Positions 47,001 through 56,427 of a stretch of 64,000 nt of DNA are shown here, in pieces. The notes beneath the pieces are model-generated. The model did no database searches, had not been told where the DNA came from, and worked only from the letters and a program-made list of their open reading frames with translations. Position 1 is the first letter of the stretch. Every line of letters starts with the position of its first letter. The DNA lies in the NCBI GenBank assembly GCA_029260735.1, contig JAJDCR010000145.1:1-64000 (forward strand), given 5' to 3'. Source of the DNA: Planctomycetota bacterium. GTDB lineage: Bacteria; Planctomycetota; Uabimicrobiia; Uabimicrobiales; Uabimicrobiaceae. The position numbers and the translations under genes were made by a program.

Positions 47001-49222
47001 TAGGTACTCCCCACTATATGTCTCCTGAGCAAGCAGGAGGAGAAGAGGTAGATGAAAGAACCGACATTTATGCTGTTGGGGTAATCATGTACCAAATGCT
47101 CACCGGGCAATTGCTTTTTGATGGTAAAACTCTCCGTCAGCTCTTAATGAAGCAAATGTTTGAGCAACCGGTTCCTCCTCGAGAAATTAACCCCGATATT
47201 CCTGAAAAAATAGAAAAAGTCATCATGCAAGCGATCGCCAAAAAAGTGGAGGATCGCTATAGCTCTGTCAAAGAATTCATCTATGCTCTTGATCATTTAG
47301 ATACTCCCGAAGGAAAAATGGAAGATTTTCAATCTTACATTGCTGGTTTAGAATCTGCTCCCGATATGGCTATGGACAGCATTTCTGGAGAAGAAGAAGT
47401 AAGCGATAGCTACGCGTCTCAAGAATCCCCTGAGATTTCATTCACAGAATCTATCCCTGATTCAGGAGAATATGCCCCCTCTCAAGAAGACTATGCCAGC
47501 CATGGCTATATTGATGAGAGTATAGGAGGAACAGGAGAAATAACGGACAGTGTTTCTGATGTGAGTTTTTTAGCAGAACCTCCTGTCCCTGAACCTGAAG
47601 TAGAGACACCCTCAAGTGCTGATGATATGATTAACGACGTAGGTGGTTATCTGGAGCAAGAAGGCGAAGAAAAAGAGGATAAAGAGCAAAAGAAACCTCC
47701 CAAAAAAGGAGGTATTTTCCGCTTAGCTCTCTATTCCGCGATGATTTTAGCTATAGTTATTGTCGTGTTAGGTATCTTGATGTTCCCTAAAAAATTCAAT
47801 ACCGCCTTGCCTGCTTCTCTCTCTGCTATAAAAGTGCCTGAAGATCTAAATATAAAACCTATTGAACAAGCTAGGCCACAAGTTATTGCTCTGGTACAAA
47901 AATTATTTGGCATAAACTTAGAAGGCGCTGAGGTTAAAAACACACCCAGTGAAAAAAAGAATCCCAAAGACATCAAAGAAGCTTTTCTGTTTGCTAATGA
48001 AAGTATCCGGGAACTTCACGACAGAATATTAGATCCTAAAACCGGATTTGTCATCTCTGACCAGGAGAAACACAAAAAGAGATCTGATGATTATGTTCAA
48101 GCTCAAATATCCGGAAAACAAGGAGACTATCGAAAAGCTGTTGATCTGTTCCATGAATACTTAGACTCTTATCCCGAAGCCTTTTTGACGAAAGAAATTC
48201 AAGAACTCGAAATTCTCCTAGCCGAAGTAGAGTCTCGTATTGGCCAAGATAAGAGTGAAAAAGAAAAGAAAAAAGAAATGGCCAAGGAAGGCTTAGACTT
48301 CTTTAAAGAACAAGATTACGAAAAAGCTCGGGAGCTTTTAGAGAAATCACAAGACAATTCATGGAGAACATTGCATGCCTTGGGTAGAATTTATCATGAA
48401 GAGGGAGAAATTGATAGTGCAATCCAAGCTTTTGAAACCACTTTACCCATGATGGAGCGACAAGCTTCTAAAATACTAGTAGCGGAAAACTATCAAATTT
48501 TGGGAGGGTTGTACGAGGGAACACAAAAACCCGAACTAGCCATAAATGCTTACAAAAAAGTTTTATCTTTTGCAAATAATGAGCAAAAAGATCTCAAGAA
48601 AAAAGTTTATTATCAACTTGGTTTCTTACTCTATCAATATGCAGATGACAAAGCAGATGCCAAAGAGTACTTAGTTCAATACGAAAAACTAGGAGGACAA
48701 GAGCCTCAAGCTCGAGATATTTTAAGCGAACTAACAGACTACACTCCACTGGATTGGACAAGAACTTGGACTTATAAAACCACTTCTCGAGGCAAAACGG
48801 CCACAAGCAAATACGAAGTTGCTCGCGAGAAAAAAGGGGAACACTTCATTAAAATCGGAGGAAAAATCAAGGAAACTTGGTCTCGGAGAAATAATGATTT
48901 TATCCGTTCAATGGTAAAAAAAGTCGATGGTAAAATTAAAGTTATACCAGAAATAGTTTTCCAATATCCTCCGGTGGTTAACTCTACTTGGCCAACAACG
49001 GTCGGAAATAAAACGTTCCAATACAAAATAGTCAGTATTTCTGAGACAGTAACAGTTCCCGCAGGGACCTTTATCAACTGCGTAAAAATTGAAAAAGAAG
49101 TTGTCGGTTCTCGGGCTAGATACGAAATATACTATGCTCCTGAAGTTGGCGAAGTGAAGTATGAACTATTTATTGGAAAAACCTCTGGCTTAATCAAAGA
49201 GCTTATTGATTACAGCGAATAG
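44078..49222 (+). CDS. Giant Ser/Thr kinase with acidic repeat N-terminus and TPRs
   Basis: The 1714-residue protein begins with ~330 residues of Glu/Ser-rich repeats. An Asp-rich region with recurring SIDLS motifs (about 520-670) follows, then a short helical domain (LAVEKKLMSVTDLQQCMAEQ). The kinase (about 800-1070) has GQGGMGAVY, ALKIM with the Lys, HRDLKPANIL, VDFGLAK and GTPHYMSPEQ. A membrane span lies at about 1214-1236, followed by TPR-like helices and a C-terminal beta-domain with VPAGTFINCVKIE and YYAPEVGEVKYE. ATG 44078 has GGGG just upstream; an in-frame GTG at 44039 has no ribosome site but cannot be excluded. The kinase is complete. The acidic tail may bind basic partners or metal ions. 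Confidence 0.9.
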   Translation: MPEEELDLNSEKKETNEDTSVGGNEAAEEVNAQEVDPKKNLEEEQVSKQELATTKDSGEPSVVEGPNEKEPSEETQESSSENASLEEQVPGEDSPSDEETSSESTETESSEENSQTEESSSENASLEEQTSEETSSEAENEEENKEEENEESSSENASLEEQTLEENSSEPENEEEENEESSSENASLEEQTLEENSSEPENEEENEESSSENASLEEQTLEENSSEPENEEENEEENEESSSENASLEEQTLEENSSEPENEEENEESSFENTSLEEQTLEENSSEPENKEENEEESEESSFENTSLEEQTSEETSLETSEVEEEEEASAELNFMMGNFSELSPNEEDSSGETISQESDLFEQTNEEPNELQFVIGDSPELSQEPDSNNQTEEEPGGLHFAIGDSPELSREPDSNNQTEEEDSIAGFSFDISNPDEDNDLSSTTIEVHEPDNNYTDEDYSNLFSSPPAEEENNDSNIPGTLFDSSQQEEVSYESTTISSVEEDPPVENDFPLYNTNPEPPEFIDSIDLSDIGAEEEEEEIYVPTDSIDLTGLSTDDYDSDDLGSSFDLSALTRGKRSFDVSSDLGNSIDLSSLTSQSSSFNLGASIGGEIDLGQSIDLSSYQDSLADDGTIDLSTGILGNSIDLSSSPIHKSEGILVDNVNYVDPSEVTLMEEDFGPGASNPLAPVDQKLIDQDSILSQSEQHEGNQHLNSEDQLRLVKLAVEKKLMSVTDLQQCMAEQQRLSKEGVQTSLANISMRLNLLQNDEVSSLVDEAKTIVGQPEEAEASAAAETPMSNFKIGQVLLSKYKVLSQLGQGGMGAVYKVEHLMLQYNKFFALKIMHPAIASSESNYKRFVREVEVMMGIMHRNIIPIREFGLLPGEVPYLTMDFSAGQTLEDLIKETPIPPEERTLEIVHQILEGLSGAHSGSIIHRDLKPANILVEKTEDGEDLVKIVDFGLAKLVEEQVNEGITCGAVGTPHYMSPEQAGGEEVDERTDIYAVGVIMYQMLTGQLLFDGKTLRQLLMKQMFEQPVPPREINPDIPEKIEKVIMQAIAKKVEDRYSSVKEFIYALDHLDTPEGKMEDFQSYIAGLESAPDMAMDSISGEEEVSDSYASQESPEISFTESIPDSGEYAPSQEDYASHGYIDESIGGTGEITDSVSDVSFLAEPPVPEPEVETPSSADDMINDVGGYLEQEGEEKEDKEQKKPPKKGGIFRLALYSAMILAIVIVVLGILMFPKKFNTALPASLSAIKVPEDLNIKPIEQARPQVIALVQKLFGINLEGAEVKNTPSEKKNPKDIKEAFLFANESIRELHDRILDPKTGFVISDQEKHKKRSDDYVQAQISGKQGDYRKAVDLFHEYLDSYPEAFLTKEIQELEILLAEVESRIGQDKSEKEKKKEMAKEGLDFFKEQDYEKARELLEKSQDNSWRTLHALGRIYHEEGEIDSAIQAFETTLPMMERQASKILVAENYQILGGLYEGTQKPELAINAYKKVLSFANNEQKDLKKKVYYQLGFLLYQYADDKADAKEYLVQYEKLGGQEPQARDILSELTDYTPLDWTRTWTYKTTSRGKTATSKYEVAREKKGEHFIKIGGKIKETWSRRNNDFIRSMVKKVDGKIKVIPEIVFQYPPVVNSTWPTTVGNKTFQYKIVSISETVTVPAGTFINCVKIEKEVVGSRARYEIYYAPEVGEVKYELFIGKTSGLIKELIDYSE
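44305..45063 (+). repeat. Eight tandem 28-32-codon acidic repeats
   Basis: Eight in-frame copies of a unit reading ESSSENASLEEQTLEENS plus a variable Glu/Asn tail of 84-96 bp lie head to tail. Middle copies are nearly identical in DNA, and the first and last diverge. Variation is mainly in the number of GAAGAA/AACGAA codons, as expected from slippage or unequal crossover. Confidence 0.9.
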
Positions 49223-49262
49223 AAAGCTTAAGTTATTAGAAAATTTTTTCCCGCGTCCCAAG

Positions 49263-49302
49263 AAAAAGAGCAAAGCGAGAAACAACTCGTTTTGCTCTTT
49301 TT
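49263..49302 (+). terminator. Intrinsic terminator after the acidic-repeat kinase
   Basis: A 17-bp stem (AAAAAGAGCAAAGCGAG, one G-T pair) closes a 6-base loop and is followed by a T-rich run, 40 bases after the stop codon. Confidence 0.8.
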
Positions 49303-49447
49303 CTTTTTCCCTTTCTTTAGGGGAGTTCCCTTAACCTACCACAGCGATTCAAAAATCAGCTTGGCAATTCTCCATTTCTGGGATATAATTTAAGTAATCC
49401 CAAGAAAATAAACAACAAAGAGATAACTTTTTTCCGATGATACGATT

Positions 49448-52400
49448 ATGCCTGTAAAATTGCTAAAAAAAACTCATAGCGAAGAATTTGAAAAAATCTT
49501 TTTCCCCATCCAAGATCTATGGGGTTTTTTTTTGAATTCCCACGAACAAGAGTATTCCAGCGAAAACTTCAAAAAACCTAGCTTAGCTTTGTATAAGTTA
49601 GTGGAAAGTCTATTTCGTTTTTCGACCAATGTATTAGTAGCTGACTATCTAGCCCACCCAGCAAGGCACAACAAGGTAAGCCATAAACTTGTTCAAGAGT
49701 ATTTAACCCACAAACGATCGTTTCTCCAATACTGGCTTCCGTGTCTAGAAAATCTCTGGAACAATAGCTCCTGTGCATACTCTTTTATTCCAGAGCTGGC
49801 TTCCACAAATGTCGGAAAAATATATAGAGCATTTGAATCCATTCTCCAGCCAAGTCTTTCAACATCCAAGCGGAATAAACGTAAAATTAATAAAAAAGAG
49901 TACATGGATTTTGTACGTGCTTTAGGGAAATTATCTCCCCTTGTTGAAATTTGGAATGAGTACACCATTATTCGATTTCAGGATTACCCTTGGCAAGAAG
50001 GGCAAGAAAACATCGTACCAGTCCTCTCTTACCAAGGCAAATCAGAATCAGCTTTTTCCCTTCAACCAATCTATGCCAATTCATACGGAGTTATGGGACA
50101 AGTTTATCTATGGAGCAGTAAGAGAAATCAGTGTTTATCTCTTTTTCCTTTTATCCTTCCCGGAGAAGAAGAAAATAACTTAGAATTCTTTCGACATTTC
50201 TCTCCTTACTCAAATAAAAAAAGTGAGTACATTTCTTATCCAAAAAATGAAAAGGCTCAGCTCTCTGGCACATTAAAACGAGTAGTCGAGAAAGAACACA
50301 AAACTATCTATTCCTTTTTGCAAATACGTCCCTCTAAACATTCTTTTTCAAATCAAACTCCTAGCACTCTAAAAGTATTCACTTTTGAAAAAAATCTCCT
50401 TGAAATCCCCCTCGACTCTCTAGGAGAGTACCAGAAAATTCTAAATTCCTTTCATCATTTGACTAAATCGCCTAAAAATGATTTTTCTCTCAACCTAAAC
50501 CGCTCTCTTGGTAAGCTCTTTATTCAAGCTTTCATTCACAAGATTTGTGAACTGGGATTTCTAAAAGTTATGCCTAAAATCGGCTTCAGTAAACAGCTCC
50601 TCAATTTTTCAACGGTAGTTCAAGATAAGTTATCTTTAGAAACCGCCCAGGAAATTATCCAAAGCTTTATAGAAGAGGAAAGTTTTCTGGAAGCAGAACA
50701 GTTTTTAGAGAAACTCTGGAAACAAAAATTACTTGATGGGGAAATTCATTGGCAAATCACATTACTAGAGTGGTGGGCACGTTATGATTGGAAACAAGCA
50801 TCTAAAAAATTCTTAGAAGTAAAAGATATCAATAAGGATGAAGCATTTCGAGCTGTTTTAAAACCTCTTCTAAATCAAGAACAAGGAAAAGATGCCGTTA
50901 AAATCTACCGAGTTCTTCATCCTCACATAGTTAATTCTTCTTGGCTTAATAGAGAAATTGGGGCCGCTGCAATTAACACTCTCTTGCGAGAAAACCCCAA
51001 ACTATGTTTTGAGATTTGTCATGAGTTTCTCAACCCTTGGGATATTGAATGGCTTGATGAAGTTCTTGATAAGTTAATGGAAGTATCTATTCCCCAAACC
51101 ATATCTCTTTTATTCAAAAGAGATATGACTCCTTCGAACTTTGATGCTGTTCGCTGGGATCGACTTTTCAAGATATACACAATTTTACAAAAGAATAAAC
51201 CACAAGAAATTTTAGCCTTCTTGGAAGCAATTGAAGACCCTGTTTCTCGAACTCGACTGGAGGCTCTTCATGCTATATCAGAACAAAGGTGGGAAGATTT
51301 TCAAAAAATTCTTACTCAAGTCCCTTTTTTCTCTAGTTTAGAAAATATTCTTAGTACTTTGTACTTTTTAGCAAACACTCTCAAAAATCTATCTTTCCCC
51401 CTCCATAATAAAATCTTTCAAGAAGTTATTCAAATGGTTAATGCCTACAGTGAACATCTTCTTGGCTTTCTTAGTGGATATCGCATAAAAAAAAGATGCG
51501 AAAAATTATTTCAAGAAATAGACCCAGCAAAATTGGTTAGACTCCAAAAGAGTGTAGGAGCACAAGCTCAGAAAAACATTTTTCATTTTTTTATCAGCTT
51601 TCTGATCGCAGAAAAAAAAATCGATGCAGAAGAAATTGGGGAATTCACCCTTTTATTGCAAGATGGTTTTTTTACAAACTCTCCTACTACATCAAAGTAT
51701 CCATTACCAGAGCATTTACAATTTTCTCAAAATAAAAGTTTACTAAAAGAGAACAACGACCCCAATACTATAAATCAATTATTGGCAGAAGTTGCTGCGG
51801 TAATGTGGTCCATCAACCAAAGAGATTCCCTATACTACCTTTCTCAAATCATTCCCGATACATTGTTTGATCGAGAAGATGCTATAAAAAAAATTATTGC
51901 AACAAATCTCGATATAACTCTTTTTGATTTGGAATTATTCACCAGTCAAGGCTACGAGCTAGAAAGACTTAACCATTTTTGGGTGGGACAAACAATCCAA
52001 AAATCTCCATCTATGGTGTTAGATCTTTATGAAATGGTTAATGAAAATTTGAGGACTCAAATTGTTACAGAAGGATTGCCTTTACTAGTCAAAACCAATT
52101 TTACTCAAGCAGTAAATTTAGTTCGTAAGTTTTCTAAAGGAACGGCTTATGATTTTGGACACTTAACCGGAAAGATATTTCTCGATATACTACACTACGA
52201 TTATGAAGTCGGAGAAAAATTTTTAGATTCACTAGATATATGGGAATTAACTAGGCAGTCCGAAATGGGGAAATCACTTTTAAAAGTTTTTAAAAAGCTT
52301 TCTACAAAAAAATTAACAAATCTCTATGAGGAGTTTGTTCTTTCCTCTCAAAGTCATTCTCGAGAACAAATGGCTTGTCTTATTCTTTCGGCAATGGTCA

Positions 52401-54922
52401 CTCGTCGTCCAGCTTCGACCTTTCGTCGTCTATCCAAACTAAGCCATACTTTCCCAGAAGAAACCATTGAAGAGATGCTTTTAGCTCTCATAGAGGAAAT
52501 TATTCCCCGAGAACCCGAGTTGGCAAAAATTCTTTATCTATCATTCTACAACTATATTCAAGAGAAGAGTTTTTCGATTGATGAAGAGAGTTTTATCAAA
52601 CTTTCTGAGTCTATTGATAAAGGCCTCAAAGAAGATAAAAGTTGGATTCATGCTCCCGAAGTTTATGTCCACCGATGGACAGTATTCCCTAGTCTTCTCG
52701 CCAAAGTATGCCGCCATCTTATTCTTTTTAGCTATAGTGAAAGAGGTGTCTTCCTAAGCCGTTATCTTACCGGGAAAACAGAGCTTTTTGCAATTTTGGG
52801 AGATCCTCCCATGGAAGTTATTGCGGAAAAGTCGGGCATTTGGGAAATGCTGCTTTTACCTCCCAATGAAAAGCTATCTTTATCTAAAAAATCTCAAGAA
52901 GCTCTGTTTAAAATCATTGAACAGACGACAAGCAGATTAAAAATCTCCGATATGGATAAAATTTCGCCATATTTGTGTCATAGTTTCTTCAGTAATCAAC
53001 AGCGTTTCACTCTTGCTACACTTTTTGAGAGTAAAAAGAAAAGACTTTCTATAACCAGTAATTTTGCTCTTCTTGTGGCCAAGGAATGCCAAGAATTTCA
53101 GAGGACTCGCTTTGAGGAATCTGTTAAAATTATTTTAGAGAAGATGGAAGTAGATGAACTCGATAATTTTGACCTAGAAAAACAAATCCACATTCATGCT
53201 TTCCAAAGCCTAATTCGTTTAAGAAAAGATTGCATTTCAGAAATTTATGCCTCCTATTGGGATCAAATGAATTTTATTGCTTCTATTTTTGCTCAAGTTT
53301 TCCATGATAATGAACAACAGTGGGAATGGTTTAAAAAAATAATAGGCACAGAAGAGCGACTAGAGACTCTAGAAGATATTGCAGGAATTCATCTTATAGA
53401 AGAAAGTAAAATTTCAGTCATTTTTCTTGATGAAATCGTTCGAGTGATTGAGTACTTGGGCGGATTTGAGCTCATTTATACAAGAATACCGAATATAACT
53501 GTACTTCTTCTTCGAGATGCGCCCCAGATGTGTATATCTCTAATAGAAAATATCGAAGATGAACAAGTATTTAGCTACGCCATCGAATCTGTTTTAGAAT
53601 TTTTAGCAGATCCTGATAACTTCAGTAAATCACTATACCTAGCTTTAAAAGAATGGGTTCAAAGTCCACGCATTCATAATTCACTAGCTCCTCATGATAT
53701 TCTCTATTTTTACTCGCAAATAGCCATTCAGCTGCTAGAAGAGAATGCCACTCCCGAAGCAAAGGAACTCATTGAGTCCGCTCTTCATTTGTCTCAAAAA
53801 TGTGATGTGAGAGAAATAAAGTACTACCTGGAAGACTTAATTGAACCTCTTTTAGATAAAGATCTGCAGCTTGCTCTAAAAATTACTTTGCCTTACCAAA
53901 AAAATGATGAATACTTTAAACAAATTATTCTTAAGTGGGCTAGGCAAGATGTGAACGAAGCAATTGAACGAGTCGAAAACAACGCTAGTTTAGAAATAAC
54001 TTGCCAAGTTCTAAGTGAAATTGCCTGTGAGTTTGCTTTCGAAAAACCGGACATTTCTCTAAAAATTCTAAATAGAAAAGAAATGTCTGGTTACCAAAGT
54101 CCCATTTTTTCTGCTCTTGCTACTGCAGAAGTAAAAAAAAGAAAAGAACCTAGTGCTTATTTGAAACAAATTACTGACCCAAACCAAAAATTCCTCTCCT
54201 ACTGTGAAGTTGCTGCTATATACAAAAAAAACGGAGATAAAAAATCTTTCGCAAAGTATCGAAAAAAAGTTCAACAGCTGATCAGTGGGATCACTTCTAA
54301 TTCTCACCTCTTTGGGATGATGTTGGAATGGCCAGGAGGATATCTTTTAGAAATAGATTCTTACTGTCTAGAGCACTTAGGGATAGTTGAGCCTAAACTT
54401 GCCATGAAAATGTTTGATATCTATTTCAAAAACGATCGTTTTATGGATACCAGTGAGGCTGCTCAACATCTCTTCCGAGGACTATCACAATATTACCCAG
54501 AGATGGTCATGGATTTACTAGAACAAGAGAGTAACCTCGATATTGAGGAGCACAAAGCTATCCTCATCGAAGAAGCAAAGACTAATCCTATCCGAGTTTT
54601 AAAATGGATTTTAGCCTGTCAACGTCACGACCTTTATCCTATAGTTTTGGATAGGATCAAAAATGAAGAAACTTTACTGGAGTGCTTAACTCTCATTCTT
54701 AGTCCTAATTTTTCTGATTCACGTGAAATCTACTTGGAAAAAATAGCATGTATTGTTCCTTATCTCTTTCAAATAGGCAAGTGTTGGCTTCTTCTTGATG
54801 TTTTACGAAAACTGCAAAATCTCTGTGTAGAAAGCTCCAGTACTTTAAGTTCTCTTCTCGAAAAATTTGAACATATATCTCGAGATTGGGAAAAAGAGAC
54901 TTTGTCCACAATCGAAAGATAA
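49448..54922 (+). CDS. Giant 1824-residue protein of unknown function
   Basis: I do not recognise a family. The protein has no signal peptide or convincing membrane span. After about residue 390 it is almost entirely alpha-helical, with irregular TPR/solenoid-like pairs (EEESFLEAEQFLEKLWKQ, LVRKFSKG, RFFEESVKIILEKMEV-type spacing) that do not reach a canonical repeat. Residues 1-350 are more mixed and could be a separate domain. No kinase, ATPase or protease motif is visible. ATG 49448 is used; the ribosome site is weak. It stands alone between a terminator and a small-gene region. It is probably a cytosolic scaffold. Confidence 0.7.
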   Translation: MPVKLLKKTHSEEFEKIFFPIQDLWGFFLNSHEQEYSSENFKKPSLALYKLVESLFRFSTNVLVADYLAHPARHNKVSHKLVQEYLTHKRSFLQYWLPCLENLWNNSSCAYSFIPELASTNVGKIYRAFESILQPSLSTSKRNKRKINKKEYMDFVRALGKLSPLVEIWNEYTIIRFQDYPWQEGQENIVPVLSYQGKSESAFSLQPIYANSYGVMGQVYLWSSKRNQCLSLFPFILPGEEENNLEFFRHFSPYSNKKSEYISYPKNEKAQLSGTLKRVVEKEHKTIYSFLQIRPSKHSFSNQTPSTLKVFTFEKNLLEIPLDSLGEYQKILNSFHHLTKSPKNDFSLNLNRSLGKLFIQAFIHKICELGFLKVMPKIGFSKQLLNFSTVVQDKLSLETAQEIIQSFIEEESFLEAEQFLEKLWKQKLLDGEIHWQITLLEWWARYDWKQASKKFLEVKDINKDEAFRAVLKPLLNQEQGKDAVKIYRVLHPHIVNSSWLNREIGAAAINTLLRENPKLCFEICHEFLNPWDIEWLDEVLDKLMEVSIPQTISLLFKRDMTPSNFDAVRWDRLFKIYTILQKNKPQEILAFLEAIEDPVSRTRLEALHAISEQRWEDFQKILTQVPFFSSLENILSTLYFLANTLKNLSFPLHNKIFQEVIQMVNAYSEHLLGFLSGYRIKKRCEKLFQEIDPAKLVRLQKSVGAQAQKNIFHFFISFLIAEKKIDAEEIGEFTLLLQDGFFTNSPTTSKYPLPEHLQFSQNKSLLKENNDPNTINQLLAEVAAVMWSINQRDSLYYLSQIIPDTLFDREDAIKKIIATNLDITLFDLELFTSQGYELERLNHFWVGQTIQKSPSMVLDLYEMVNENLRTQIVTEGLPLLVKTNFTQAVNLVRKFSKGTAYDFGHLTGKIFLDILHYDYEVGEKFLDSLDIWELTRQSEMGKSLLKVFKKLSTKKLTNLYEEFVLSSQSHSREQMACLILSAMVTRRPASTFRRLSKLSHTFPEETIEEMLLALIEEIIPREPELAKILYLSFYNYIQEKSFSIDEESFIKLSESIDKGLKEDKSWIHAPEVYVHRWTVFPSLLAKVCRHLILFSYSERGVFLSRYLTGKTELFAILGDPPMEVIAEKSGIWEMLLLPPNEKLSLSKKSQEALFKIIEQTTSRLKISDMDKISPYLCHSFFSNQQRFTLATLFESKKKRLSITSNFALLVAKECQEFQRTRFEESVKIILEKMEVDELDNFDLEKQIHIHAFQSLIRLRKDCISEIYASYWDQMNFIASIFAQVFHDNEQQWEWFKKIIGTEERLETLEDIAGIHLIEESKISVIFLDEIVRVIEYLGGFELIYTRIPNITVLLLRDAPQMCISLIENIEDEQVFSYAIESVLEFLADPDNFSKSLYLALKEWVQSPRIHNSLAPHDILYFYSQIAIQLLEENATPEAKELIESALHLSQKCDVREIKYYLEDLIEPLLDKDLQLALKITLPYQKNDEYFKQIILKWARQDVNEAIERVENNASLEITCQVLSEIACEFAFEKPDISLKILNRKEMSGYQSPIFSALATAEVKKRKEPSAYLKQITDPNQKFLSYCEVAAIYKKNGDKKSFAKYRKKVQQLISGITSNSHLFGMMLEWPGGYLLEIDSYCLEHLGIVEPKLAMKMFDIYFKNDRFMDTSEAAQHLFRGLSQYYPEMVMDLLEQESNLDIEEHKAILIEEAKTNPIRVLKWILACQRHDLYPIVLDRIKNEETLLECLTLILSPNFSDSREIYLEKIACIVPYLFQIGKCWLLLDVLRKLQNLCVESSSTLSSLLEKFEHISRDWEKETLSTIER

Positions 54923-54949
54923 ACTCCTAGGAACTCTCCATTTTTTTAC

Positions 54950-54978
54950 TTGAATAGTCTAAGACAATTCTTTATTCT
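54950..54978 (+). promoter_or_regulatory. Possible sigma-70 promoter for the 68-residue membrane protein
   Basis: TTGAAT at 54950-54955, a 17-base spacer and TATTCT at 54973-54978 lie about 100 bases upstream of the ATG at 55080. The match is partial. Confidence 0.35.
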
Positions 54979-55079
54979 AGCTAAGGCGTAGCTTCAGACA
55001 ACAACATCAGTGGCCAAAAAGTTTACCCAAAACTTTTTATTAGCCACTCCTTATGCACTTGAAAACAAAGGAAAAAGAA

Positions 55080-55286
55080 ATGGCGACTACTTGGAATACA
55101 ACAAAAAGAGCTCGGAGTTGGTATAAATTTTTGATTACTGTTGTTTTAGGAGCATTGCTCTTACTAGCGAACAATTGGGTAAAAAGCAACTACTTACAAA
55201 CTGGAGCGGTTGTAATTTTTGTGATATCAATCTGGTATGGAATTATTGCGGTACTGCAAATGCTAGAGAAAATTAGCAACAGTTAG
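55080..55286 (+). CDS. Small two-span membrane protein
   Basis: A 68-residue protein with two hydrophobic helices (FLITVVLGALLLLANNW and TGAVVIFVISIWYGIIAVL) separated by a short polar loop, with a basic N-terminus (TTKRARSWYK). ATG 55080 has AAAGGA 7 bases upstream, better than the in-frame ATG at 55053. No family is recognised. It is followed by two hairpins. Confidence 0.65.
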   Translation: MATTWNTTKRARSWYKFLITVVLGALLLLANNWVKSNYLQTGAVVIFVISIWYGIIAVLQMLEKISNS

Positions 55287-55290
55287 CGAT

Positions 55291-55343
55291 CTTTTATTTG
55301 AGTTTCATTTGTCGATGAAACTCAAACGAAACTCAAATAAAAG
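55291..55343 (+). terminator. Hairpin downstream of the small membrane protein
   Basis: CTTTTATTTGAGTTT at 55291 pairs with its complement ending at 55343, and an inner GAGTTTCA/TGAAACTC alternative can form instead. It begins 5 bases after the stop codon. A terminator is likely, although the T-tract is on the 5' arm. Confidence 0.5.
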
Positions 55344-55366
55344 CACATCTTAAGGGTGTGACAAAA

Positions 55367-55407
55367 AAAAGTGACAAGAACTAGAAAATTAGTTACTTGT
55401 CACTTTT
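55367..55407. terminator. Bidirectional terminator
   Basis: A 12-bp stem AAAAGTGACAAG/CTTGTCACTTTT with inner AACTA/TAGTT pairing is flanked by A- and T-runs. It lies between the convergent small membrane protein and small lipoprotein genes. Confidence 0.75.
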
Positions 55408-55448
55408 AGGGGGCGATATGTTGAATTATCTTTTCTTCAGAGAAAAGA

Positions 55449-55631
55449 TTAGGGATGGTAGTGAGGATCTGTGTCCCAATCGTAATCCCAAAAATAACGA
55501 TCAACAAATTTATGCATATTCTGGAAATCTTTTTGCATAGATGCTCGATGAACTCTTCTGTGTTCGGCCGAACTACAACCGATAGAGAACAAAAATGCTC
55601 CTAGCAATAAAATAAAGAATGCTTTTTTCAT
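55449..55631 (-). CDS. Small lipoprotein
   Basis: A 60-residue protein: a basic start (MKKA), hydrophobic FFILLLGAFLF and lipobox SIGC at about residues 16-19, giving a mature peptide of only ~42 residues that is rich in His, Asp and aromatics (KFVDRYFWDYDWDTDPHYHP). AAAGGG lies 7 bases before the ATG. No family is recognised. The His/Asp-rich tail could bind a metal, which is speculative. Confidence 0.7.
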   Translation of the reverse strand: MKKAFFILLLGAFLFSIGCSSAEHRRVHRASMQKDFQNMHKFVDRYFWDYDWDTDPHYHP

Positions 55632-55757
55632 TGCATTTCCCTTTCCGTTTCTTCATTCTAATTCTTAATAAAATAAGCTCTTTTGGAAGTCTTTTTAGTA
55701 TATTCTCTTTGAGGTTTTCTGTCAATTAAAATATATATCTGTCTATTTTTTTCCTGC

Positions 55758-56120
55758 TTACCAAATACCCAATTCAATCTTAATCTCTTCACTTGCCATA
55801 ATGCGAGGATCCCAAGCAGGCTCCCAGACAAGCTGAACATCTACACTATCTACTCCCTCAACTCGACTAGCCTCCGCCCTGGTTTGCTCAATAATTGCTG
55901 GACCAAAGGGACACATGGGAGATGTTAGAGTCATCTCTATTTTAGATTCTTTAGTAGTAGAGTCATAAGCAATGTCATAGACTAGGCCTAGCTCTACAAT
56001 ATCATGATGAATCTCAGGATCTATAACATTTTTTAAAGCTTCATGGATTAGATCAATTTTGGCATTATTGTCCGATTCGTCTAAGATTTTTTCCTTAGAT
56101 TCACCTGTATTTTCTGACAT
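55758..56120 (-). CDS. MIP18/DUF59-family iron-sulfur cluster assembly protein
   Basis: A 120-residue cytosolic protein of the DUF59 (MIP18, SufT/PaaD-like) family, which helps maturation of Fe-S proteins. After a ~25-residue polar extension the domain is complete: ALKNVIDPEIHHDIVELGLVY, MTLTSPMCPFGPAI with the conserved Cys, VDSVDVQLVWEPAWDP near the end. ATG 56118-56120 is preferred over the upstream in-frame start at 56153. No suf genes are adjacent. Confidence 0.92.
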   Translation of the reverse strand: MSENTGESKEKILDESDNNAKIDLIHEALKNVIDPEIHHDIVELGLVYDIAYDSTTKESKIEMTLTSPMCPFGPAIIEQTRAEASRVEGVDSVDVQLVWEPAWDPRIMASEEIKIELGIW

Positions 56121-56139
56121 AGTTTTCTCTCTTTCTTTA

Positions 56140-56250
56140 GGGCATGCCCTCATTCAGCTTATTTTTTGTGTTTCTTTAGTAAATAGTAAGGAGACTACCT
56201 CGAACAGAGTATTGCTAATGTCGAAGGAAAAGCTGAATGAGAACACGCCC
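56140..56250. repeat. Imperfect inverted-repeat element
   Basis: GGGCATGCCCTCATTCAGCT at 56140 faces an imperfect complement (AGCTGAATGAGAACACGCCC) ending at 56250. The half-site GGGCGTGTcCTCATTCAG also occurs once at 14370-14387, so this is a dispersed family. A related GGGCGTGTCC core sits in a small hairpin at 59664-59689. Confidence 0.55.
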
Positions 56251-56427
56251 TCAAGGGTAAAATTTACATTTAAAATAAAAAACAGAAAAAAGGTATTCTT
56301 ATGAAGTTTTTAGTTTTCCCTACTGGATTCTGGATTCCAGTTTACTTAACTTACTGCCCGATAAAAAAAGAAGAAATACTTTCACTTGAAAGACAAAAGC
56401 AGGTTGGGCATTCCTTATTTTTTAATC

